Positions 54,163 through 64,000 of a DNA stretch of 64,000 nt are shown here, piece after piece. The notes under the pieces were generated by a model. It did not search any database. It was not told where the DNA came from and was given only the letters and a program-made list of their open reading frames with translations. Position 1 is the first letter of the stretch; each line of letters begins with the position of its first letter. The position numbers and the translations under genes are program-made. Source of the DNA: Oncomelania hupensis. Lineage: Eukaryota; Mollusca; Gastropoda; Littorinimorpha; Pomatiopsidae. The DNA is taken from NCBI GenBank assembly GCA_036898135.1, contig CM072527.1, positions 28,281,555 to 28,345,554 of the forward strand. The letters run 5' to 3'.

Positions 54163-55985
54163 GGATGATGTCCAGGCTGCCACAACATCCTATGTCTTCT
54201 AACTACCATCATCCACTGGTGATCTCTGCCATCCTGTGACTTTGTGACACAAACTGGGGTGTCCTTGTGTGACATTTTGTGTGTCATCCATGGGCAAGGA
54301 TGTTATCCCAAATCACATCATGTGACATTATCACTGCTTTCAGCTCCTGCTGGTTCCGCAGAAAAAAATAACAGTGATTTGTGATGTGCGCTACAGTAAG
54401 ATAGTATGACGTTAAGCCTGTGTAGAATAATTTGACATTAGATTAGTGTGCCACAGTAGTTGCCCTGTGAGCAGCACTGTCCAGATTTGGGTAATGTCCA
54501 CTGCTGTTAGGAGTGGTCATCAGTCTGTTGTCATCAACTGCTGTGTGTATGGGGGTGTTTTGTTGTTGTTGTTTTTTTTTGCAGCGCTAAATGTGATTGG
54601 AGGATGCTGGGTCCAGTCCCCAAAGGGGCCATTCAGACAGACCCTCACACAGATCACATTAATTACAGAAATTATAAGAAGAAGGAAACCATTTCCTACC
54701 CAAAAAAAAATTTTAAGTACAGGAATGGTAATTGTGCTGTGGTGTGGTGTGGTGTGCTGACTTGCAACCCTGTGTGTGACTTCTAGCCCTGTTTGTGACT
54801 GTATGCTTTGTTTAGAAATGTCAGCAACATGCAATCTGCTGACACTGACCGTGTGCATTTGGAGCAAAGCTGTCCCCACGCCTGACCTTGATTGACATTG
54901 TATGTGCTGAGTGGTTGTGTGGGTCAACCTGCTAGATGTATGTTCTGTTGAGTGAAATCATGAAAGTGCTAGAGACAACAGTGAAGAAGGACAGTGCATA
55001 TATGACTGAAATAGATAGGTCAGTGTGTATTGACTGAAACAGATAGTTGCGAACATGTCAGCATTGCTCCACGTGAAGGCAGTGGAAATGTTATGATGGT
55101 GGTGACTTTGCCCTCAATATTGCAGTCAGCTGGGAGCCAGTGGAGAATACTGTTCTTGTCAAGACTGGTGATCATGCCCTTACCATGGCACATGTCTTTT
55201 GTGATCAATTCTGCAGTACGTAGGGACCCAATGTACATGTGTCAGTTACATCAGTGCTCAAGTTGATGTCACCCCTTTGTTTTTTTCATTTTTTACAGTA
55301 TTTTATTTGTCATTAGTTTGGTAAGAAATGTCCGACCATTGTGTTCACTGCTTTGTAGTGAGGCAGTGTGGAGTTAACATTTTAACATTACAACCTCTGG
55401 GAAAGAAAAATGCAGTCAAGACAATGTTTGGTTTTTTTTATAATGAAAAGGAGTGATTGTCCAATGATGGAATGCTTTATTGTTATATGCTATACTTGAG
55501 TAAAGAGGGATCCAGAGAAGTGGAGGTTTGTCAGTATTTTGTGTGCCAGTGCAGAGTAACATAGTTGAGCTGAGGTTTTTGTTTGGCCTGGTGCATTGTG
55601 TTTTCATTGGCGTGTTCATAACAGCCATGAGATTGCAGCTTGGTGTGCTGGTTTTGTCTTCATTGCTATGATTACATATGTGTGGTTCTGTCTTGTCTGT
55701 GTGTCTGTGATTCTTTTGTTAGTGCATGAAATGTGTGATTGTTAAAAAAGCGAAATAATCCTGCATCAGTCAGTCCACACTGCAAACATGTTCTCTTCAT
55801 TAACGACACTACATTATTATGTATAGTTCTGCTTAAGCCTTAGATGCCCTCTATTTCATTTTTTTTAACTGTTTTTAGTTAGTTAGTTAGTTAGTTTAAT
55901 TAATTTATTTGTTTTACTTTATTTATTTTATTGACCCACAATGCATATGAGTCTATGTACTGGGCCCCTCCCCCCCCCCCCCCCC
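54163..55985. other. Downstream of Abl stop: probable 3' UTR / flank
   Basis: No recognised coding sequence. Expected to hold the Abl 3' UTR but no poly(A) site can be chosen with confidence. An open frame at 55030-55266 (+) is not recognised. A C-run lies at ~55967-55989. Confidence 0.4.
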
Positions 55986-55989
55986 CCCC

Positions 55990-56830
55990 AAAAGAAAAAA
56001 ATGTTCAAGATTTTTGCAAAATGACATTTTAAAAAAATGTTTTTATCACACTCAAACTTGGTAAGATGGTGTATATTCATGAGACCTCATAAATGACCAG
56101 TGAATGAATGACTTCACCTCGAGGTCAAGGTCACAGGGCCAACAAATCAATCCCAAAATGACAATTTTCTCACAAAATTTTACTTTTTTTCCAAGTTACT
56201 AACATTGAACATGATTCTTTAACGCATGATTAGATATCAATGAGACAACGCATCCTATGGTTAAATCAATCCAAGGTCAAGGTCACTGGATCTGTCCAAA
56301 GTCAGTATAGGTAATTTGAAGAGACCTTGACGTTAAGCTATGAGAGATGTAAAGTTCAAACTTGTTTTTAGAGATGATAGATTTTTCTTTCATATATTTT
56401 TTGTGTTGATCTTGAAGGTCAAGTCATTTTAGTCCTAGCATTAAAAAAAAGTCATACAGTGGAATGGCTCTAGATATTTAACCCATGGTATCCAACAACA
56501 TTGGGTTATTTGATCATACATGAGCATGAGAGGTCACGTGAAGGTCAAGGTCATCCCAAGGTCAAGGTTAATAAAGGTCAAAGTCATCCCAAGGTCATTT
56601 TGTTGGCATAATCCAACTTTTGCTGTAGTTTATTTGATATTGCGTTAGTGTATTTGGAGTCGGAGCTTAAGGTCATCTCAAGGTCAAGAGCATAGAAATA
56701 TCAAAGTCGGTATTACTTTGCATTTTAATGCAACTTTTTTTTCTTTTTTCTGAGCAGTCTTTTTTTTAAATGTTAAATGTTGCAAGTTCCATAAGGAGCA
56801 TGTGAATCATGTATGTGCTTTGCCCTTCTA
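55990..56830. repeat. AAGGTCA-rich dispersed repeat, copy 2
   Basis: Homologous to 12540-13740 without the LINE insertion (ttggtaagatggtgtatatt, cctcgaggtcaaggtcacag, ccaaggtcaaggtcactgga, ... tgcaagttccataaggagca). Confirms where the LINE entered copy 1. Confidence 0.85.
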
Positions 56831-57182
56831 GTTTATTTTTAGTGACCGACAGTGAAAGATTTGAAGCAATTGTAGAGCGGTGAAGTACTGTTGTTTACAA
56901 AGTGTAGATATAAAATCATGCTTTTATCCATCAAATACTCACATAGGTATTCATTGATTTACAATAACATGAATCATATTATGTATTGTGAATGTTTGCA
57001 CACTCGGAGAAGGCAAAAATAAAATAAAAATGTTGTATGCACTTTAGCCTGCTATTTCAACACAGCTGCTTGTAGGCACTATGAATGCGACAGAGCTATT
57101 TGTCAGTGTTGCTGGTGCGAGGTATTATCTAGGCTGTTGCGAAGAGTGATGCTTACCTGTCTGTATTTTATTATTGGGCCAT

Positions 57183-59672
57183 TGAAGTAGGTAAGACCAC
57201 CCACTATGAACGCAGCAGATACAACAGCTTAAAACTGCCGATTTTACCCATTTTCAAAGTAGTATTACTCTGCTAATAATGCACACAGACCTCCACAAAT
57301 TACATGTTTAAATAAAGGAATTTGTCTACTAACCAGTGTGTTCATTATTTGTGGTTGCTTGTGTGTGAAATCATTGTTTTTGCTCAAAGTTAAAGTTTGA
57401 TTTAGGAAAAAAAAATTGCAATAGTAAAAGTTTTGCGGCCTCTGTTTTAGTCGTTTATTTTGAGGCTTCCCGTAAAAACGTCAGGGCTTTTCTGAGCCTT
57501 AACCAATCAGAACAAGGCTTACATCAATGGTAAGCTATGCCTTTTGGCTATATAATTTATAGTGTAAGTTTCCTACCCGAATTTTATTTCCATCATTAAA
57601 AGATCTTGAGTTAAAATGAATGTATCAACTTTAACTAGCCAGAGTAAGAACTATGTGTGTGAATTATCTGTCATGTAATATATGTGTAAAGAAAGAGCAT
57701 TCTCTGCTGTTTAAAATGACATACAACATGACCTGAAAGTGTTTGACCCTGTAGTTTTTACACTTGAGAACAATGGAGACAAACTCCATACGTTTTCGAG
57801 CTGACAGCATCCAATTTGGACTCAGCTTAATGCTGAGTAAGTTACTCTACAAACATCATTTCTTTTATAGTACGAATGTTGTAGTTGTTATTTCTGTTCA
57901 TAATTTTGTCACGTTCATCATTTTTTCATCAATATATTTTTTTTAGATATTGACCTCGAGATGGATGGGTAAGTGCCAGCTGTGGAAACCACACTATTAG
58001 GAAGGGGTTGTCTCAGAACTGGCACTGATATTTTGAAAAGATTAAAAATAATCTTGTTCTGTGGGTATATTCTTGAAGTATAGTAATTGATTGATTACTC
58101 TTATTTTTTGTAACATTTAGAATGTTTGCTTAGTATTTTATTTTAAGAAAAACAAGAACTTGAGCAGCTTGTACAGAGGCTTGACACCATCTCCAGAGCC
58201 TTTGGAATGGAAATAAGTGCAGAGAAGACCAAAATGATGACCAACACCAATGGCATCAATGCGGACATCAAATTCCAAGGCCAATCCCTCAACTCAGTGC
58301 ATAGCTTCAAATATTTATGAGACATTGTATCAGACAATGGGTCCCAACAGTAAGTCCTCTCCAGGATTGCACAAACTACTGCTGCTCTGACAAGGTTGAA
58401 GCCCATTTTGAAAAACAGGACCATCAGTCTACACGCCAAGGTAAGACTGCTGCGCTCCCTTGTTATCTCCATCTTCCTATACACTTATGAAAAATGGACT
58501 TTCACAACAGACCTACAATGAAGAATACAAAGCATGGGGATGAGGTGCTACAAAAGACTTTTAGGCATTTCCTATTATATGTACCCAGCATATTACCAAC
58601 GATGAAGAGGGAGACAGAAAAAGAGGTGGGAGGACAACATTCAAGAATGAGCTGGCTTGACACTGAGCAAAGCCATGAGGGTTGCTGAGGACAGAAAGAT
58701 GGAGTACGCTGGGTAAATGATCATCTGTGGTGCCCCAACGACTTCCGAGTTGCAGGATAGGATAGAATATGCCTACTCTGTACAGTGTAATGCTTAGTAA
58801 CTTGATACCTAGTTTAATAGTTACAAATTTATTTTTCCAGGGATGCAGAATTTGACCTTCTAAAACAGACATCTCACCATTCCTACAGAAAACCATTGAG
58901 CTTGAGTGGTTGGGTGAATATACTAAAGAGCATTCAGTGATGTAAGCCTTTCCTCTGAAATGTGTTCCAACATTGGATACCATTTCAGATGGGCTAGTTG
59001 CTGAACTGAACACCTTCAGAATAAAGACAAACTTTTCAGAAGTACTTTGTTGTAATGGCTGAGTTAGGTATCTGTGTTCACAGTTTGACAATGTAACAAT
59101 GCTTGACCACTTTGCAACTGAATCAATCTGTTAACAAGCCCGGTGAATAGATATATACACGGCCATAAGGCCTATGGAAATGAAAAGGAGATTCTGATGG
59201 ACCAAAGCAAGCAATTACACATATTTTGATTTTATTTTACTCTGTATATGTTGCAGAGAAATATCCTTCATAAAATAAACACATTTCAGTAGTCATTTTT
59301 TGTTATGTTTTGAAACTATATCTGTGCAACAAATTTTAAAGTGCCATTTTTGAAGTACCATCTCTATTATATGATTTTTGATTGACTTGTAAAAATATGA
59401 AAGCTAGTACTATAGAGAGTGTATCTACCAAATTTTAGGCTTCTACCATCAATACTTCATTTTTTAGTGGCTTAAAAATCGGCAGTTTGTGCAATTTGCG
59501 TTTTCACTTTGCTTTCTTGGATTTGTGGGAAGCTATATTTCCTAAATTATTGGTCATACAGTCTTCAAATTGTGCATGCTTTCATACATCACCATTACTT
59601 ACTTTCCCTACAAATTTTACTTTGTTGGCTTAAAAGGGTTTTTTTGCGTGGTCTTACCTACTTGAAGTGAAC
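57183..59672. mobile_element. Possible ~2.5-kb element with short inverted termini
   Basis: ttgaagtaggtaagaccac at 57183 is mirrored by gtggtcttacctacttgaa at ~59652 (and again at ~59867). No target duplication or transposase found. It contains LINE A copy 6. Confidence 0.35.
58149..58772 (+). pseudogene. LINE A copy 6
   Basis: Begins KEQELEQLVQRLDTISRAFG-type RT sequence, then EISAEKTKMMTN, with many stops, an internal deletion near 58600 and the usual 3' end (ccccaacgacttccgagttg caggataggata). Confidence 0.85.
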
Positions 59673-59769
59673 AATTAATTAAATCTATTGCTCACACAAA
59701 ATCACTGAAGGGTGTTTAACACCCTGGATTGGAAAGTCTTGTGTCATTCACAGTCTTATATCCTGGTAT

Positions 59770-60790
59770 GGAAGCTCAATATTATTCAGAGTTTAAATTC
59801 TATGCTATGTTTTGATGTAATATTTATTTTCTGTGAAGTATTTATGTTTGCTGTAGTACTGTGTGTGGTCTTACCTACTTGAAGTGAACAATTAATTAAA
59901 GCTATTCGCTCACACAAAATCACTGATGGGTGTTGAAGTTGCCATGTTAATGTCTGTGTTGGAATTTTGTTTTGACGCCTGATGATTAGTGTGACTGACT
60001 TTTTGTCCAGTCTGTTTGGGAAAGAAATGTACAACTTCAGTTTAACACCCTATAATGAAAAGTCTTATGACATTCACAGTTTAACACTCTAGAATGGAAA
60101 GTCTTATGACATTCATAATTTAACGCCCTGGAATGGAAAGTCTTGTGCCATTCACAATTTAAAACCCTGGAATGGAAATTATTGTGCCATTCACATTCTA
60201 ACACTCTGGAATGGAAAGTCTTGTGTCATTCAGTCTAACACCCTGGTATGGAATGTCTTGTGTCATTCACAGTCTAACACCCTGGTATGGAATATCTTTT
60301 GTCATTCACAGTCTAACACCCTGGTATAGAAAGTCTTGTGTCATTCAAAGTCTAACTTCCTGGAATGGAAATTCTTGTGTCATTCAAAGTCTAACACCCT
60401 GGAATGGAATGTCTTGTGTCAGTCACAGTCTAACACCTTGGAATGGAATGTCTTGTTCATTCAAAGTTTAACACCCCGGAATGGAAAGTCTTGTGTCATT
60501 CAAAGTCTAACACCCTGGAATGGAATGTCTTGTGTCATTCACAGTTTAACTCCCTGGAATGGAAAGTCTTGTGTTGGTCACAGTCTAACACCCTGGTATG
60601 GAACCTTAATATCACAGAGTTTAAATTCTATGCTATGTTTTGATGTAATATTTAATTTCTTTGAAGTATTTGTGTTTGCTGTAGTACTGTGAAGTATTGT
60701 ATCATGCCCTGAGCTTTGCAAAGACTTTGAGCACAAACCAAGATGCCTTGTTGTGATTGGTGGGATGGCAGTTGCCATGGTAACAGTATT
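59770..60790. repeat. 39-bp minisatellite flanked by direct copies
   Basis: 60035-60605: about fourteen units of ttcacagtctaacaccctgg aatggaaagtcttgtgtca. Flanks 59785-59862 and 60618-60692 are near-identical (agtttaaattctatgctatg ttttgatgtaatattta...). Open frames inside are repeat artefacts. Confidence 0.92.
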
Positions 60791-60889
60791 GTGTGCAGAA
60801 GGAAGACATATATTTAATTTACAGGATCTTACATATTGTTTTCTTTTTTTTACCATAAGTTGTTTTATATTAATGTTTTATTTCATTTG

Positions 60890-61060
60890 TGTCATAGTGG
60901 TCATTTTTTTGTCATAGTTGTCTTAAATTTTAATGTTCTATTTCTTTTTTGTCATAGTTGTCTTAAATTTTAATGTTCTATTTCTTTTTTGTCATAGTTG
61001 TCTTAAATTTTAATTTTTCTTTTTTGTCATAGTTGTCTTAAATTGTAAAGTTTTGTTTCT
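60890..61060. repeat. ~42-bp tandem repeat
   Basis: Four units of ttttttgtcatagttgtctt aaattttaatgttctatttc. Confidence 0.9.
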
Positions 61061-61264
61061 GTTGTTACATTGTCTTATTGTAATATTTTCTTCTTTGCCT
61101 TGATCACGGTCCTTGTTTTTTTTAAATGATTCCAGAGTGTTGAATGCTTGAAGTAAACACCAAATTATAAATTCCAACACACTTTCCTAATCTGCCATTA
61201 ATGTATGCAGTTTTCCACTGCATGCTTTCTGCTTCTGGGATGACAATTGCTTCGTTACTTTGTT

Positions 61265-62095
61265 TTTTATCCTAATGTTGTGCAAGCCGTAGTTGAGCCA
61301 TGTCCTCATCATGTTGCCTGAGCTGTTAGTCGATTGTTAGTCTAGAGTAAGCATGTCCTAAAGTGTGAGCTGATGGTGGAATGGTGTGAGCCATGTCCTC
61401 ATCATGTTGTGAGAATTGTTCGTCGATTGTTAGTCTAGAGTAAGCATGTCCTAAAGTGTGAGCTGATGGTGGAATGGTGTGAACCATGTCCTCATCATGT
61501 TGCCTTGGCTGTTAGTCGATTGTTAGTCTAGAGTAAGCATGTCCCTAAAGTGTGAGCTGATGGTGGAATGGTGTGAACCATGTCCTCATCATGTTGCCTT
61601 GGCTGTTAGTCGATTGTTAGTCTAGAGTAAGCATGTCCTAAAGTGTGAGCTGATGGTGGAATGGTGTGAGCCATGTCCTCATCATGTTGTGAGAGCTGTT
61701 AATGTGTTAGTTGATTGTTAGTCTAGAGTAAGCATGTCCTAAAGTGTAAGCTATTGGTGGAGTGGTGTGAGCCATGTCCTCATCATGTTGTGAGAGCTGT
61801 TACTGTGTTAGTTGATTGTTAGTCTAGAGTAAGCATGTCCTAAAGTGTAAGCTATTGGTGGAGTGGTGTGAGCCATGTCCCTCATCATGTTGTGAGAGCT
61901 GTTAATGTGTTAGTTGATTGTTAGTCTAGAGTAAGCATGTCCTAAAGTGTTAGCTATTGGTGGAGTGGTGTGAGCCATGTCCTCATCATATTGTGAGAGC
62001 TGTTAGTCAAGTGTTTGTCTAGAGTGAGGCATGTATCAAAGTGTGAGCTGTTGGCGGAGTAGAGCGAGCCATGTCCTAAAGTGGGAGTCTTGTGT
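61265..62095. repeat. ~115-bp tandem repeat
   Basis: Seven units containing gagccatgtcctcatcatgt tg, tgttagtcgattgttagtct agagtaagcatgtcctaaag and tgtgagctgatggtggaatg gtg. Length variation of 5-10 bp between units. Confidence 0.92.
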
Positions 62096-62261
62096 GTTGA
62101 GTGTTAGCATTTAGTTTAGTATAAGCCAAAGCTGTTCCTAGTCATTAAGTGATCTTTACATGTGATTGACACCCTGGGGCCAGGTAAATTTTGATTGACA
62201 GTGGGCAGAGAGATTGACAAGAGATGATGGTGTCAGACAGATTGATTGACAGAAAAGGGAT

Positions 62262-62318
62262 TTAGTTAGTTAGTCATTGTTTATAGGGTCCAGCAGACTG
62301 CAAAGGGTCAGAGTGGTT
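62262..62318 (-). mobile_element. LINE B 3' terminal fragment
   Basis: On the minus strand: ctgaccctttgcagtctgct ggaccctataaacaatgact followed by (AACT)n, matching the 3' end of LINE B at ~11165-11213. Confidence 0.65.
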
Positions 62319-62339
62319 GAAAAAGAGGGTGGTTTCAGA

Positions 62340-64000
62340 CAGAGTTATTGACAAGAGAGAGTGTAGTTATAATGATTGACAAGAGAGAGTGGTGTTATAA
62401 TGATTGACAAGAGAGAGTGTAGTTATAATGATTGACAAGAGAAAGTGTAGTTATAATGATTGACAAGAGAGAGTGTAGTTGTAATGATTGACAAGAGAGA
62501 GTGTAGTTATAATAATTGACAAGAGAGAGTGTAGTTATAATGATTGACAAGAGATGGTGGGATCACAGTGATTGACAAGAGAGAGTGTAGTTGTAATGAT
62601 TGACAAGAGAGAGTGTAATGATTGACAACAGAGAGTGTAGTTATAATGATTGACAAGAGATGGTGGGATCACAGTGATTGACAAGAGAGAGTGTAGTTAT
62701 AATGATTGACAAGAGAGAGTGTAGTTGTAATGATTGACAAGAGAGTGTAGTTATAATGATTGACAAGAGAGAATGTAGTTATAATGATTGACAAGAGAGA
62801 GTGTAATGATTGACAACAGAGAGTGTAGTTATAATGATTGACAAGAGAGAGTGTAGTTGTAATGATTGACAAGAGAGAGTGTAGTTGTAATGATTGACAA
62901 GAGAGAATGTAGTTATAATGATTGACAAGAGAGAGTGTAATGATTGACAAGAGAGAGTGTAGTTGTAATTATTGACAAGAGATAGTGTAGTTATAATGAT
63001 TGACAAGAGATAGTGTAGTTGTAATGATTGACAAGAGAGAGTGTAGTTATAATGATTGACAAGAGAGTGTAGTTATAATGATTGACAAGAGAGAGTGTAA
63101 TGATTGACAAGAGAGAGTGTAGTTGTAATGATTGACAAGAGAGAGTATAGTTATAATGATTGACAAGAGAGAGTGTAGTTGTAATGATTGACAAGAGAGA
63201 GTGTAGTTGTAATGATTGACAAGAGAGAGTGTAGTTATAATGATTGACAAGAGAGAGTGTAGTTATAATGATTGACAAGAGAGAGTGTAGTTATAATATG
63301 ATTGACAACAGAGAGTGTAGTTATAATGATTGACAAGAGAGAGTGTAGTTATAATGATTGACAAGAGAGGGTGTAGTTATAATGATTGACAAGAGAGAGT
63401 GTAATGATTGACAAGAGATAGTGTAGTTATAATGATTGACAAGAGATAGTGTAGTTATAATGATTAACAAGAGAGAGTGTAGTTGTAATGATTGACAAGA
63501 GAGTGTAGTTATAATGATTGACAAGAGAGAGTGTAGTTATAATGATTGACAAGAGAGTGTAGTTATAATGATTGACAAGAGAGTGTAGTTATAATGATTG
63601 ACAAGAGAGAGTGTAGTTATAATGATTGACAAGAGAGAGTGTAGTTATAATGATTGACAAGAGAGAGTGTAATGATTGACAAGAGAGAGTGTAGTTGTAA
63701 TGATTGACAAGAGAGAGTGTAGTTATAGTGATTGACAAGAGAGAGTGTAGTTATAATGATTGACAAGAGAGAGTGTAGTTATAATATGATTGACAAGAGA
63801 GAGTGTAATGATTGACAAGAGAGAGTGTAGTTATAATATGATTGACAAGAGATAGTGTAGTTATAATGATTGACAAGAGATAGTGTAGTTGTAATGATTG
63901 ACAAGAGAGAATGTAGTTATAATGATTGACAAGAGAGATTGTAGTTGTAATGATTGACAAGAGAGAGTGTAGTTATAATGATTGACAAGAGAGAGTGTAG
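62340..64000. repeat. 28-bp minisatellite running off the window
   Basis: About sixty units of tgattgacaagagagagtgt agttataa, with frequent shorter forms lacking agttataa or two bases of the GA run. Continues past base 64000. All open frames on the minus strand here are artefacts. Confidence 0.97.

Noticed and set aside
55030..55266. 78-codon open frame after the Abl stop
   Set aside because: No recognised domain or repeat family; likely chance in 3' flanking sequence.
62669..63960. Repeated Leu/Ser/Asn open frames on the minus strand
   Set aside because: 28-bp minisatellite artefacts.
62340..64000. CRISPR-like array
   Set aside because: Units are directly adjoining with no unique spacers, and the genome is eukaryotic.

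Overview
The window is metazoan nuclear DNA: long introns with GT-AG boundaries, dense microsatellites and minisatellites, and nested transposons and retroposons. One host gene is recognisable, an Abl-family non-receptor tyrosine kinase on the plus strand. Thirteen coding exons are called: the first (4333-4446) is tentative, and twelve more run from 5621 to the stop codon at 54160-54162. The phases agree at all junctions, giving 1,205 residues before the stop; the true N-terminus lies upstream of the window or in an exon I could not see. The protein resembles protostome Abl. Together with the repeats (AAGGTCA-rich repeats, tRNA-derived SINEs, GGATA-tailed LINEs) this suggests a mollusc, perhaps a gastropod, but the species is my inference.

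Layout. 1-4300: a broken LINE, a TC-rich tract and unassigned sequence. 4333-5791: tentative N-terminal exon and first SH3 exon. 5800-12100: large intron with a retroelement ORF1 (SGNH esterase type) split by a hAT-like element that is itself split by a retroposon, then LINE remnants. 12149-15085: SH3/SH2 exons. 15086-19470: intron with a 33-bp minisatellite, a 285-bp hairpin and more tandem repeats. 19471-29441: kinase exons among BED-finger hAT-like elements and LINE/SINE fragments. 29442-42735: a 13-kb intron with a pogo-type element, a large 55-bp minisatellite and a three-level nest (SINE > hAT-like > complete Ty3/gypsy-type retrotransposon). 42736-54162: end of kinase domain, C-terminal tail and F-actin-binding domain. 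54163-64000: no recognised host gene, mostly minisatellites, an AAGGTCA-rich repeat copy and a LINE fragment.

Two results stand out. First, the gypsy-type element (35299-41847) has integrase in front of reverse transcriptase, the unusual Gmr1-like order. Its two 637-bp LTRs look identical and a 5-bp target duplication is present, so it is young and possibly still active. Second, many Abl exon boundaries have been tandemly duplicated into the adjoining introns, often with the splice site itself. This has produced decoy acceptors and donors, a minisatellite seeded at a donor site, and a 30-nt copy with both splice sites that would keep the frame if used as a microexon in the SH3 domain.

Comparison with human ABL1 exon lengths (from memory) supports the model: 296, 185, 153 and 90 nt are shared. 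The human 273-nt exon is split here into 196+77, and the human 85+178 pair is fused into 263.
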